From: Nitrososphaerota archaeon
GTDB taxonomy: Archaea > Thermoproteota > Nitrososphaeria > Nitrososphaerales > Nitrosopumilaceae
Direction of reading: 5' to 3'
Assembly (NCBI GenBank): GCA_021325615.1
Contig: JAJPGU010000015.1
Span: forward strand, 1 to 43,324
DNA length: 43,324 bases
Below the pieces are notes generated by a model. The model was given only the letters and a program-made list of their open reading frames with translations, was not told the origin of the DNA and made no database searches. Below are positions 32,575-40,552 of the stretch, in pieces. A program made the position numbers and the translations under genes. Every line of letters begins with the position of its first letter. The stretch's first letter is position 1.

Positions 32575-32922
32575 ATGATAAGTCAGGAGATTACATTAAA
32601 TGGCAAAAAATACAGGTTAACACTGACTGATCAGCTCCTTTCCGATGTGAGGAGGCTCAAGGCCCTTTATAATGCGGCCTACGAGGATCCGGAAAGTTTT
32701 GAGGAGGTAAGTTCGGCAATATCTGATGCCATAAACCAAATCGCGGGGGCCGTAGAACCTGCAGTCTCGGATAGTGACCTAGATGCCTTGATACAGGCCG
32801 TGATGAAGGCGGTAGATGAGAAGAGCAAAGAAACGGAGGAGGCCAAGGCACGGCATGCGGAGGAAAGGGCAAGGGCCGAGAAGGGTAAGACGGTAACGAA
32901 ACAAAAGAAACCAAAAAAATAA
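32575..32922 (+). CDS. Small charged helical protein
   Basis: This 115-aa protein begins with a short beta-rich motif (ISQEITLNGKKYRLTLTDQL) and continues as helices, ending in a long Lys/Glu/Ala-rich tail (EEAKARHAEERARAEKGK, then KKPKK). I recognise no family. The ATG at 32575 lies about 27 bases after a TATA-like ACTTTATGA (near 32544-32552), supporting a leaderless start; an ATG five codons earlier is too close to that TATA. The basic tail suggests nucleic-acid or protein contact. Confidence 0.6.
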   Translation: MISQEITLNGKKYRLTLTDQLLSDVRRLKALYNAAYEDPESFEEVSSAISDAINQIAGAVEPAVSDSDLDALIQAVMKAVDEKSKETEEAKARHAEERARAEKGKTVTKQKKPKK

Positions 32923-32991
32923 TGCGAGAGGCTGGCGCGGGTGGGAAAATAACCCTCATATGGGTCAAAACCAGTAGATATTCAGTAAAAC

Positions 32992-33105
32992 ATGCAAACC
33001 CATTGCGAATGCGGAATATGCGGTCACGTGTCTGAAAAGGATTGCATTCTAAAAGAGTGCAAATGTTGCATGAACTTTCACATGCGCTCAGGCCCGAAAA
33101 GATAG
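32992..33105 (+). CDS. Tiny cysteine-rich zinc-binding protein
   Basis: A 37-codon frame from the ATG at 32992 to TAG at 33103-33105 encodes a protein with seven cysteines and three histidines: HCECGICGHVSEKDC, then CKCCMNFHMR. The CxCxxC and CxCC groups could coordinate one or two zinc ions. It ends exactly where the convergent membrane-protein gene ends, with no spacer. The dense, ordered Cys pattern in a 37-residue frame argues against chance. Similar tiny Cys-rich proteins are, to my knowledge, common in this phylum, of unknown role. Confidence 0.65.
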   Translation: MQTHCECGICGHVSEKDCILKECKCCMNFHMRSGPKR

Positions 33106-33426
33106 TTACTTGATTTTTGGTTTTTGAATCAATCCGAAAATTGCAATGCCTGCTCCCGATGCCTCAAATGCAATGGCCACAACCTGAAGGTTTGAAAGCA
33201 ACCCGCAGCCAAGAGAAAAGTCCTCTGAAGTATAGGTGGAAACTATCCCCGCCATGGAGTTGCAGTTTTCTATACCCGGAATCACTGCGTAATGAAGGGT
33301 TGCTGCAATTATCGCCATTCCCACCCCATAGGAAATCGTGCTTATTTTCACCCTGATTGATGTATTTCGGGTGCATTTATCTTCATGTCGATTTTTCCGA
33401 GGTTTGGCCGGGTTTGTGTACCTCAT
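33106..33426 (-). CDS. Small two-helix membrane protein
   Basis: This 106-aa protein has hydrophobic segments at about 30-47 (ISYGVGMAIIAATLHYAV) and 80-99 (VVAIAFEASGAGIAIFGLI), with a small outside loop containing cysteines (IENCNSMAG, LGCGLL) that could form a disulfide. I chose the ATG at 33426; upstream codons run into the threonine synthase gene. The TATA-like element at 33458-33467 is shared with threonine synthase in the opposite direction. Family unknown. Confidence 0.6.
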   Translation of the reverse strand: MRYTNPAKPRKNRHEDKCTRNTSIRVKISTISYGVGMAIIAATLHYAVIPGIENCNSMAGIVSTYTSEDFSLGCGLLSNLQVVAIAFEASGAGIAIFGLIQKPKIK

Positions 33427-33457
33427 GTCGTGGTGTTGAAAAATCGCGTTCTGTAAC

Positions 33458-33467
33458 TTTAAATAAG
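33458..33467. promoter_or_regulatory. Shared divergent TATA element
   Basis: TTTAAATAAG lies about 26 bases before the threonine synthase ATG (33488) and about 36 bases before the membrane-protein ATG (33426). Its reverse, CTTATTTAAA, is also a good TATA box, so one element may direct both transcripts. Confidence 0.5.
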
Positions 33468-33487
33468 TACCCTCTAAAATTTTCATA

Positions 33488-34819
33488 ATGAGGTCCGAAG
33501 CGTTCCAGAGATGCATCGATCCAATCTGCGGCCTTGAGTATCCAATAACAGACATCAGAATCGAGTGCGAACGCGGTCACCTGTTGGACATAAAATACCG
33601 GAATTCCCCACCATCCTCGCTGAAGGAGGTATTCTACCAACGAAGGAACCATGCAAACAACATCTTCAACGAAAGTGGGGTGTGGCGCTTCAGGGAGCTT
33701 CTGAACTTTTGTCAAATAGACACGGAAAACATCGACGAGTGTTCCAAACATCTTGTCTCGCTGGACGGTGCGGAAGGCAGGCTTTCAAAGCCTTACCACA
33801 TGTCCAAAGTTTCAGATTATGTTGGAGTCCAGAACATGAGGCTCCAGCCAGAGGGATACAACCCAAGTGGCTCCTTCAAGGACAACGGAATGACTACAGC
33901 TGTTACACATGCCAAACTTGTCAACATAAAAAAGATAATCTGCGCATCAACAGGGAATACATCAGCTTCGGCAGCCATGTATGCGGCAAACGAGAATATG
34001 GAATGCGATGTTTACATTCCTGCTGGCGAGGTTGCCCCGGGAAAACTCAGTCAGGCTTTCCAATTTGGGGCTCAAGTGATTGAGATAAGGGGGAATTTTG
34101 ATGATGCTCTTACAACCTCGCTCAAAAACGCTGGAAAGGGAGGTGGTTATACCGTCAATTCCGTGAACCCGTTTAGGATAGAAGGGCAGAAAACGATTGT
34201 TTACAGGGCATTAGAGTCCCTTGACTGGCAGGCACCAGACTGGATAGTGTATCCTGGGGGTGCGCTGGGAAACACCTCAAGCTGCGGGAAAAGCCTCATG
34301 GAACTGTATGAATGGGGGTGGATCAAAAAGATACCTCGCATAGCAGTGATAAATTCGGAAGGTGCAAACACACTCTACAACCTTTACAACGGCAAATTCG
34401 AGGGAAAAGAGCTCCGCTGGAACAAGGGAAAACCCGACACGGACCTGATAAAAGAATACTACAATTTCATGGATACTAAGGGAATTAGACCAAAGACAAA
34501 GGCGACTGCCATCCAGATTGCCAAACCTGCCAACATACTAAAAGGACTACGGGCGCTGGAGTTCACAAACGGGGTGGTGACCCAGGTTTCAGACGGCGAG
34601 ATGCTTGACGGAATGGCACTTGTGGGGCTAAACGGATTTGACTGCGAGATGGCATCAGGGGCGGTCCCTGCAGGCATCAAAAAGCTTGTTGGCGAAGGAG
34701 TTGTCAAAAAGGACGACACCGTCATAGGGATTCTGACTGGCAGGCAAAAGGACTCCAGCATTCCGGTAGATTATCACAAGGACTCGAAAAACAAATTCGC
34801 CAACCCGCCTAGGACCTAG
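33488..34819 (+). CDS. thrC: Threonine synthase
   Basis: This 443-aa PLP enzyme makes threonine from O-phosphohomoserine. An N-terminal zinc-ribbon-like segment (CIDPICGLEYPITDIRIEC) precedes the fold-type II core with the PLP lysine K131 in YNPSGSFKDNGM. CASTGNTSASAAMYAAN (phosphate-binding loop) and GGALGNTSSCGK follow. The length is normal. The start ATG is at the expected leaderless distance from the TATA element. It converges with the CDF transporter gene and overlaps it by 4 bases. Cysteate synthase is a relative but less likely given the SGSFKD context. Confidence 0.92.
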   Translation: MRSEAFQRCIDPICGLEYPITDIRIECERGHLLDIKYRNSPPSSLKEVFYQRRNHANNIFNESGVWRFRELLNFCQIDTENIDECSKHLVSLDGAEGRLSKPYHMSKVSDYVGVQNMRLQPEGYNPSGSFKDNGMTTAVTHAKLVNIKKIICASTGNTSASAAMYAANENMECDVYIPAGEVAPGKLSQAFQFGAQVIEIRGNFDDALTTSLKNAGKGGGYTVNSVNPFRIEGQKTIVYRALESLDWQAPDWIVYPGGALGNTSSCGKSLMELYEWGWIKKIPRIAVINSEGANTLYNLYNGKFEGKELRWNKGKPDTDLIKEYYNFMDTKGIRPKTKATAIQIAKPANILKGLRALEFTNGVVTQVSDGEMLDGMALVGLNGFDCEMASGAVPAGIKKLVGEGVVKKDDTVIGILTGRQKDSSIPVDYHKDSKNKFANPPRT

Positions 34820-35715
34820 TCGTGTTCTGGCTCTGGAATTACAATTACCCTTGCGAGCATCATTTCATTTTTTACGGCAGTTGCAATGGTCTTTGTCGTT
34901 TTACTTGTGTCGCCAAGCCTTGAGTCGTTTGGAAATAGTACGTGGATCTCGGCATTGAATTCCTTGCCCACGGGCCTTAAGAACACCTCCTTGGTCCGGA
35001 TTTTGAATCTGGAAAGAATGAAGTCTTTGATATTGTCTGTCATCTGCGGGTTGTCCACTGCGTCTACCAGTATGAGAGTAGATTCCCTGATGGCGGTATA
35101 AGCCATCAGGAATATGTAGACTGCAATAATCATTCCTCCGACAGCGTCCATGAACTTTAGGCTGCTATATGTACCGACAAGAACACTTGCAAAACCTACA
35201 AGGGACGCAGTACCGTCCTTAATCGAGTTTTTGGCGTCAAGTTTCAACGAGATGAGGTTTGATTCAATCGCGACCTTTCGTATAGAAAAGGCCCGGTGCA
35301 GCGATATCCCGCCAGCGGATAGGAGGGTAATCATGGTAATCTCAGGATAGCGGATTGTTGTGGGATGAAGCAACACTCCAACGGCATGATATGTTATCAG
35401 GACCCCAAGTACTACGATTATTAGCGCGGCCGTAAAGGCTGCCAAAACCTCGACTTTTCTGTAGCCGAAGGGAAAGAGGTTGCTCTTTGGTTTTCGAATC
35501 ATGCTTATGCCAAACCATACAATGAAGGAAATCATAGAGTCGGCAAGTGAGTCTACACCATCGGCAGTCAAGCTGGTGCTTCCTGTAAATAGGGTCACGA
35601 TAAGCTCTGCCACACCGATGGCGGCAAGCGTGATTATTGATGTTCTCGAAGCAAGCTGAGCCTTCGTTAAGACGTCAAAACGGGTCGTCTCTTTAGTTTT
35701 CTCTGTAGAAACCAA
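34816..35715 (-). CDS. Cation diffusion facilitator (CDF) metal transporter
   Basis: This 299-aa transporter has six membrane helices (about 22-44, 55-72, 85-106, 122-140, 175-195, 200-216 by hydrophobicity) and a cytoplasmic C-terminal domain (about 220-295; FKIRTKEVFLRPVGKEFNAE). The helix-2 site is D55-D59 (ADGVDSLAD), as in YiiP. The matching later site reads NSIKD, with N163 where zinc transporters have His or Asp and D167 conserved. This suggests a metal choice other than standard zinc, such as manganese, but is not proof. The start is a TTG. It exports divalent metals using the proton gradient. Confidence 0.9.
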   Translation of the reverse strand: MVSTEKTKETTRFDVLTKAQLASRTSIITLAAIGVAELIVTLFTGSTSLTADGVDSLADSMISFIVWFGISMIRKPKSNLFPFGYRKVEVLAAFTAALIIVVLGVLITYHAVGVLLHPTTIRYPEITMITLLSAGGISLHRAFSIRKVAIESNLISLKLDAKNSIKDGTASLVGFASVLVGTYSSLKFMDAVGGMIIAVYIFLMAYTAIRESTLILVDAVDNPQMTDNIKDFILSRFKIRTKEVFLRPVGKEFNAEIHVLFPNDSRLGDTSKTTKTIATAVKNEMMLARVIVIPEPEHD

Positions 35716-35769
35716 ATTGTAACCTAATCTAAGATGAATTGCATTTCGTTCTTTTTAAACAATTTGTCC

Positions 35770-36819
35770 TTAATGCCTCTTAAAGTGTTCTTCAAGCAAT
35801 CGTTTCTTCTCCCCCATGTGAAACAGCTCCTCGGTATGCTTGAATGCTTCATCCCTTGGTCTCTTGAACAGCATTGCCTGCATGAGAAGGTGGTTTTCTG
35901 GTACTACGATGCCGGTCTGGTCGTCTGAATACGTGAGTTTTACCACATCGTCCTGTACCTCGGTAAGGTCTGCGTGTATGTGGATCATATTCGTATCTTT
36001 AAAGTTGAAATGAATGGATTCCGCATAATCCCGGATATCCTTAGTTCCTTTTACACCGTAAAGCGTCGCAACACCGTATTCGTTTTTGTAAAGATCTGTA
36101 ATTTCTGAAACACTCGGGGCAGGACCATCAAACCTTATGTCCATCAAGTGTACGTGCATCTGTCTTGTTGGTACCTTGAACACCCTTATGAAGAGTGGTG
36201 TGTCAGCACCCATGTAGCTTTTCACATCTTCGTCATGGTGGGGCTTGGCGGTCCACTCGATCGAGTCCTTGACAGGCGTCTTGGAATCGTCAAGGTCTGC
36301 CCACCTCCTGAGCAGCGTGGCATCCAATCGCTTTATCCTCTTTCCGTACTTTTCCTTTAAAGGCTGGATTATCCTGCCCATTCCAGTAACATTACAACTT
36401 CCCTGCATTGTGAATTGCCTTTCAAAAGCCTTTTCGTAATTTACGCGCGAGTTGAATATTAGCTGTGCGACAGATTTTTCGCCGGTTATCTTTTCACCTC
36501 CTTGGAATATGGCCCGAGCATTTGATGGCTCGTAAATCTTCTTCTTGTTTTCATACCCCAGGCCACCAGGTGAGGCGTCGATTACAAGGTCGCAACTCGG
36601 TATGATTTCCTCTATGCTTCCTGCTATGCGATAATTCTTGAAACTGTCAATCTTGTTCTTCGGTACAAAGACTTTGAACCCCCGAGAGATGGCATCTGCG
36701 ACCTTTTCATCAGGCGAATATTTGCCGACGCCTGCGACCTCTATGTCCTTGTCGTCAGCGATAAACTGGGCTATCCTACTTCCTATCGATCCGTAACCGT
36801 TCACAAAAACCCGTTTCAC
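35770..36819 (-). CDS. gap: Glyceraldehyde-3-phosphate dehydrogenase, archaeal type II
   Basis: This 349-aa enzyme converts 1,3-bisphosphoglycerate and glyceraldehyde-3-phosphate; in autotrophic archaea it works mainly in gluconeogenesis. VNGYGSIGSRIA opens the NAD(P)-binding fold. The catalytic cysteine is C142 in QGSCNVTGMGRI, and the following HVHLMDIRF region fits archaeal GAPDH. The GTG at 36819 has a TATA-like CTAAATAAG about 26 bases upstream. It is divergent from the DsbA-like gene. The FBP aldolase/phosphatase at 42006 provides the next gluconeogenic steps. Confidence 0.93.
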   Translation of the reverse strand: MKRVFVNGYGSIGSRIAQFIADDKDIEVAGVGKYSPDEKVADAISRGFKVFVPKNKIDSFKNYRIAGSIEEIIPSCDLVIDASPGGLGYENKKKIYEPSNARAIFQGGEKITGEKSVAQLIFNSRVNYEKAFERQFTMQGSCNVTGMGRIIQPLKEKYGKRIKRLDATLLRRWADLDDSKTPVKDSIEWTAKPHHDEDVKSYMGADTPLFIRVFKVPTRQMHVHLMDIRFDGPAPSVSEITDLYKNEYGVATLYGVKGTKDIRDYAESIHFNFKDTNMIHIHADLTEVQDDVVKLTYSDDQTGIVVPENHLLMQAMLFKRPRDEAFKHTEELFHMGEKKRLLEEHFKRH

Positions 36820-36840
36820 AATTTTGCAAAAGCATCTCCC

Positions 36841-36888
36841 TCTTATTTAGATAACCCACCCGGGGCAAACCCGATAAGGACTAAATAG
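36841..36888. promoter_or_regulatory. Divergent promoters of gap and DsbA-like gene
   Basis: Two TATA elements lie back to back. TCTTATTTAG (36841-36850, read CTAAATAAGA on the minus strand) is about 26 bases from the gap GTG. GACTAAATAG (36879-36888) is about 26 bases from the plus-strand GTG at 36910. Both suggest leaderless transcripts. Confidence 0.55.
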
Positions 36889-36909
36889 TCTCGGTCCTCA
36901 AAGTTCACC

Positions 36910-37617
36910 GTGAAGATCCACTTGCCCTCGGCTGGCATAGGAGCAGGAATAGCATTAGCCGCCGTGGTGGCATTGGTTTTGGTTTCAGGACAGGGTTTAT
37001 TGATAAAATCCCCGGTAACACAGACGGCTACCCAGAACGATCAAAGTGCTGGCCAGAAGGTGAGCTTGGACCTCCTAACAGGCAACTCATCACCCGTGTT
37101 GGGATCCGAAAATGCGCCCATAACAATGATAGAATTTGGCGACTACCAGTGCTTTTATTGCAATAATTTTTTTCACAATACCGAGTCTGATATCGTAAAG
37201 AACTATATCGATACAGGGAAGGTGAAGATGTACTTTAAGGATTTCACAATAATTGGCCAAGATTCAGTCACCGCCGCCAATGCGGCACATTGCGCCCAAG
37301 AGCAGGGAAAATTCTGGCAGTATCATGACGTCTTGTATACTAACTGGTCAGGGGAGAACACCGGATGGGCAACATCTACGAACCTTGTCCAGTTTGCAAA
37401 GCAGGTAGGGTTAAACATGGATCAATTCAACCAGTGCTTCCAGCAAACAAAATACAATTCGGTCATTCGTGGCAGCGTATCTGACGCCAATACGCTCGGC
37501 CTAACAGGCACGCCAGACTTTTTCATAATAGGGCCTGACAATTCAGTCACAAAGGTAGTAGGCGCACAGCCATACTCGGTTTTTGACGAGATTTTTAAGT
37601 CAAAGATGCAATCTTGA
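36910..37617 (+). CDS. DsbA-like thiol-disulfide oxidoreductase, exported
   Basis: This is a 235-aa protein. A hydrophobic N-terminal segment at about 10-33 (IGAGIALAAVVALVLVSGQG) anchors or exports it. The thioredoxin-type domain carries C81 and C84 in DYQCFYCNNFF, the helical insert of the DsbA family, and the cis-proline loop TGTPDFF. It probably forms or isomerises disulfides in extracellular proteins, such as the Cys-bearing surface proteins in this window. The GTG start lies about 26 bases after a TATA element. Confidence 0.9.
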   Translation: MKIHLPSAGIGAGIALAAVVALVLVSGQGLLIKSPVTQTATQNDQSAGQKVSLDLLTGNSSPVLGSENAPITMIEFGDYQCFYCNNFFHNTESDIVKNYIDTGKVKMYFKDFTIIGQDSVTAANAAHCAQEQGKFWQYHDVLYTNWSGENTGWATSTNLVQFAKQVGLNMDQFNQCFQQTKYNSVIRGSVSDANTLGLTGTPDFFIIGPDNSVTKVVGAQPYSVFDEIFKSKMQS

Positions 37618-37690
37618 CATTTTTTAACTGGTTTGAAGGCAAAGTGAATAAAAACTATCGATAAAAGGGATCTATTTTGACCCTCCAAAT

Positions 37691-37700
37691 GCTTATATTT
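37691..37700 (+). promoter_or_regulatory. TATA element of HMG-CoA synthase gene
   Basis: GCTTATATTT is centred about 28 bases upstream of the TTG at 37722, the expected distance for a leaderless archaeal transcript, and supports that TTG as the start. Confidence 0.6.
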
Positions 37701-37721
37701 GTTATAACGAAATTTTAGCTG

Positions 37722-39116
37722 TTGGCTGCAGGTATAGACGACATAGCCATCTACGTTCCAAGATTATTTGTCGATGCACGAGATTTCGCAAAAGCCCGTG
37801 GCATGGATCCAGATAAACTTCAACGTGGACTGGGCGTATCTAAAATGGCTATGGTGGATACTAATCAAGATCCCGCGTGTATGGCTGCCAACGCGTGCTT
37901 GAGGATAATGGAAAGAAACAAGATCGCGCCAAAAGATATCGGAAGGCTTTATGTGGCCACCGAGTCCTCACTTGACGAATCAAAGGCGATGAATTCCTAT
38001 GTGGTCGGAATGCTCGAACAGGTTTACGGTGACGATTCTTTTGAACACTGCGGCGGGATAGAGTGCAAGTTTGCATGCGTTAGTGGATCTTATGCTTTGT
38101 ATGACAATTCAAACTGGATAAGAGCTGGGGAGGCAGAAGGGAAAAATGCCATTGTAGTAGTTTCAGACATTGCCAAATACGACCTTGGATCAAGCGGTGA
38201 ATATACGCAGGGTGCAGGTGCGGTGGCGATGCTTCTCAACGACAACCCCAGAATAATGACCTTTGATCCAAAGGTGACATCAACATCAATCAAGAACGAA
38301 TATGATTTTTACCGGCCATTTGGAAAGGAGACCCCCATCGTTAACGGTCAATACTCGAACCTTCTCTACATGATCCAGGTAAAGAAAGCCCTCATGGCAT
38401 ACAAGGATAAAGCCATTGCAACCGGACTCATCAAACTCAAGGAAGGGGAAACCATACTGGACTATATCGATTTTATCAACATGCATTTGCCGTATAGCAA
38501 CATGGGCAAAAAGGCCCTGGCCTACCTCCTAAGACACGAGTGGAGAGGCATGCCATACTGGAAGAAGATAATAGAAAAGATGGGCATGGAAGAACCGGCA
38601 CCTAAGGATCCGAGGGGTACAATTGAGTCAGTCCTTGCAGATGAGGAGTTCATGGCAAAGGATCATGAGTTTACAAAGAGGTTTAGCCAAACTGACGAGT
38701 TCCAGGAGGCATATGATTCCAAACTGGCAAGCTCACTGATAGCATCCAGAATAGTAGGAAACCTGTATACCGCCTCGCTTTACATGGGCTTTAGAAGCTG
38801 CCTAGAATTCGAATTCCAAAAGGGCACGGATCTTGAAGGCAAGAGGTTCGGGTTTGGTTCCTACGGGAGCGGCAGCAGCGCAATGGTCTTCAGCGGAGTC
38901 ATCATGCCGACTTACAAGGAAATCGTCAAAAACATGAACCTAGAGTCAGAGATTGGCAACAGGATAAAGATTTCACTTGAGGAATACGAGGAGATTCACG
39001 AAAACAAGCGCGGACTCAACGATAACCTCCTTGACAGCAAGAAGGAATTTGTGCTGGTGGGCGTGGAGAACAGGCCGGAGATGCGTGGCCAGCGCAAGTA
39101 TGTCTTCAAAGAATAG
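37722..39116 (+). CDS. Hydroxymethylglutaryl-CoA synthase, long form
   Basis: This 464-aa enzyme joins acetyl-CoA and acetoacetyl-CoA to HMG-CoA, the second step of the mevalonate pathway that feeds archaeal lipids. The catalytic Glu is E81 in ATESSLDESKA, the nucleophile C119 in CKFACVSGSYAL, and the His H255 in NMHLPYSNMG. The C-terminal GSYGSGSSAMVF matches the CoA-binding end. It is about 110 residues longer than the common archaeal form, with extra segments like those of eukaryotic and bacterial enzymes. The TTG start is set by the TATA element. Its last 17 bases overlap the next small gene. Confidence 0.9.
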   Translation: MAAGIDDIAIYVPRLFVDARDFAKARGMDPDKLQRGLGVSKMAMVDTNQDPACMAANACLRIMERNKIAPKDIGRLYVATESSLDESKAMNSYVVGMLEQVYGDDSFEHCGGIECKFACVSGSYALYDNSNWIRAGEAEGKNAIVVVSDIAKYDLGSSGEYTQGAGAVAMLLNDNPRIMTFDPKVTSTSIKNEYDFYRPFGKETPIVNGQYSNLLYMIQVKKALMAYKDKAIATGLIKLKEGETILDYIDFINMHLPYSNMGKKALAYLLRHEWRGMPYWKKIIEKMGMEEPAPKDPRGTIESVLADEEFMAKDHEFTKRFSQTDEFQEAYDSKLASSLIASRIVGNLYTASLYMGFRSCLEFEFQKGTDLEGKRFGFGSYGSGSSAMVFSGVIMPTYKEIVKNMNLESEIGNRIKISLEEYEEIHENKRGLNDNLLDSKKEFVLVGVENRPEMRGQRKYVFKE

Positions 39117-39303
39117 ACCCGCACGATCACTGGAAATAAGCAAAAAAGATATTAATTCACTGGACTTTATGGAAGATATGAAAGATCGTTCAATGCCAGT
39201 CTGTTTTACTGCAGAACAATATGGCAAAATTGAGCAGATTGCAAAACAAAGAGGTATGCTCAACCCAAGCCAGCTTATCGAAGAGGCTTTAGGCGAGTTC
39301 TAA
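39100..39303 (+). CDS. Small ribbon-helix-helix-like protein overlapping HMG-CoA synthase
   Basis: This is a 67-aa protein. Its second half, PVCFTAEQYGKIEQIAKQRG then NPSQLIEEALGEF, has the strand-helix-helix rhythm of ribbon-helix-helix DNA-binding proteins; the first half is charged (NRPARSLEISKKDINSLDF). The ATG at 39100 lies inside the synthase end; later ATGs at residues 24 and 27 would leave mainly the RHH part. It could be a regulator of the lipid gene or stand alone. Confidence 0.6.
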   Translation: MSSKNRPARSLEISKKDINSLDFMEDMKDRSMPVCFTAEQYGKIEQIAKQRGMLNPSQLIEEALGEF

Positions 39304-39375
39304 AAGGCAAATTAGCCTTTATTTTTCATTTCATGATGCATCAACTTTTTTAACGGATCTTTCCCAAACCATTTC

Positions 39376-39786
39376 ATGGGACTCTTTGGGAAAAAGCATG
39401 GTGCTTGTTCCATATGCAAGAAGGAAATTACCCACAGGCACAAGCCGAAGCAGGAGTGGCAGGTGGAGGGGCCCCTCTGCGGGGACTGTTATGTGAGCCA
39501 GATGCAAAGGTTCTACGATCAGAGCCTCAAGCAGAGGTGCGTAACCTGTAACGTGGAAAAGGACGTGCCAGACATGTGGGAACCGAGGTACCAGTGGGAT
39601 ATGAAGGGCCTTCTCTGCAAGGAATGTTTTGACAGGAAGGACGCCGAGTTCAAGAACACGAAGGATTTCTGCAAGATCTGCGGCAAGAAGCTCGGAATGA
39701 TACGATACAACCCAAAGAGCAAATGGGCCCTGGAGGGGCAACTCTGCAGGGAATGCTGGGACTCCAACAAGGCAAAGATGGGATAG
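39376..39786 (+). CDS. Triple zinc-ribbon protein
   Basis: This 136-aa protein is built of three similar units, each with a CxxC pair, a W-bearing strand and a second CxxC pair: CSICKKEI ... WQVEGPLCGDC, CVTCNVEKDV ... WDMKGLLCKEC, and CKICGKKLG ... WALEGQLCRECWD. Each unit should bind one zinc. The opening MGLFGKKHG resembles the MGLFKKHE start of the next gene, three bases downstream. I recognise no named family; it may bind nucleic acid or partner proteins. Confidence 0.8.
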   Translation: MGLFGKKHGACSICKKEITHRHKPKQEWQVEGPLCGDCYVSQMQRFYDQSLKQRCVTCNVEKDVPDMWEPRYQWDMKGLLCKECFDRKDAEFKNTKDFCKICGKKLGMIRYNPKSKWALEGQLCRECWDSNKAKMG

Positions 39787-39788
39787 CC

Positions 39789-39989
39789 ATGGGCCTATTC
39801 AAAAAACACGAATGTGGCAAATGCGGCAGAAAATTTAGGCAGGAGGAAGAGCTGATGCACCACCATCTGATTGCCCACGGTGATAGAACCTATGACTGCA
39901 AGAAATGTAACCTTTATTTCTCAAGCATGGAGGAAATGAGAACCCACCTCCAGCGCGAGCATCAATACCGCGGAAAATCAGATTCTTAG
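39789..39989 (+). CDS. Two-finger C2H2 zinc-finger protein
   Basis: This 66-aa protein has two tandem classical fingers: CGKCGRKFRQEEELMHHH then LIAH, and CKKCNLYFSSMEEMRTHL then QREH. Each has the CxxC pair, conserved Phe and hydrophobic residue, and His pair of DNA- or RNA-binding fingers. I chose the ATG at 39789; earlier codons in frame are part of the preceding gene. It follows the triple zinc-ribbon gene with a two-base gap and probably shares its transcript. It converges with rpo12, overlapping by 4 bases. Confidence 0.82.
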   Translation: MGLFKKHECGKCGRKFRQEEELMHHHLIAHGDRTYDCKKCNLYFSSMEEMRTHLQREHQYRGKSDS

Positions 39990-40195
39990 AAAGCCTTTAC
40001 CGTTTTTACTACTGGGGGGCGTACTTTTGTAAAGACCCTAAACCCGCATATGCATTTTATCTCTGGAAGCCGGGTAAGTTCGGATTGGCTCACCTTGGTG
40101 CCGCACCTCATGCACGAGTAATATACGCTAAAACTGGCTTGCTTTTCTTCTTGTTGTTGCGTTTCTTCCACTGGTTCTTCTACTGGTTCAGACAT
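39986..40195 (-). CDS. rpoP: DNA-directed RNA polymerase subunit Rpo12 (RpoP)
   Basis: This 69-aa protein ends in the Rpo12/Rpb12 zinc domain: VYYSCMRCGTKV ... EIKCICGFRVFTKVRPP, with CxxC and CxC-type ligands and the final basic KxRPP. The first ~20 residues are an acidic extension (EPVEEPVEETQQQEE) beyond the usual ~45-aa core. Rpo12 helps assemble the polymerase core. It follows rps10 on the same strand by 40 bases. Confidence 0.85.
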   Translation of the reverse strand: MSEPVEEPVEETQQQEEKQASFSVYYSCMRCGTKVSQSELTRLPEIKCICGFRVFTKVRPPVVKTVKAF

Positions 40196-40235
40196 GTTTT
40201 ATCACGAGTTCATCTGTAATTTAAGTATACCAAGG

Positions 40236-40544
40236 CTACTTGAGGGTAAGCTCTATGTAGACATCGTTGGGTATTTTGATTCTCATCAGTTGTCGGATTG
40301 CCCTGTCATCTGCGCTGAGGTCTATTACCCTTCGGTGAATCCTCATCTCCCATTTTTCATAGGTGTTGGTTCCTTGCCCGCATGGTGACTTGCGTGTGAC
40401 CACGTTTAGTTTTTTTACGGGAAGCGGGGTCGGACCTTTGACTTTGACGCCAGTTTTTTCCCCGATTCCTTTTATTTCACTGCAGACCCCGTCCAGCCTT
40501 TGGAGACTTGTACTCGTTAATTTTATCCGGGCTGTCTGGGTCAT
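40236..40544 (-). CDS. rps10: Ribosomal protein uS10
   Basis: This 102-aa 30S ribosomal protein matches the archaeal uS10 pattern: ARIKLTSTSLQRLDGVC, VKVKGPTPLPVKKLNVVTRK, SPCGQGTNTYEKWEMRIHRR and DVYIELTL. It lies 8 bases downstream of tuf on the same strand, the standard archaeal tuf–rps10 arrangement. The length is normal. Confidence 0.96.
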   Translation of the reverse strand: MTQTARIKLTSTSLQRLDGVCSEIKGIGEKTGVKVKGPTPLPVKKLNVVTRKSPCGQGTNTYEKWEMRIHRRVIDLSADDRAIRQLMRIKIPNDVYIELTLK

Positions 40545-40552
40545 TTAGATCT

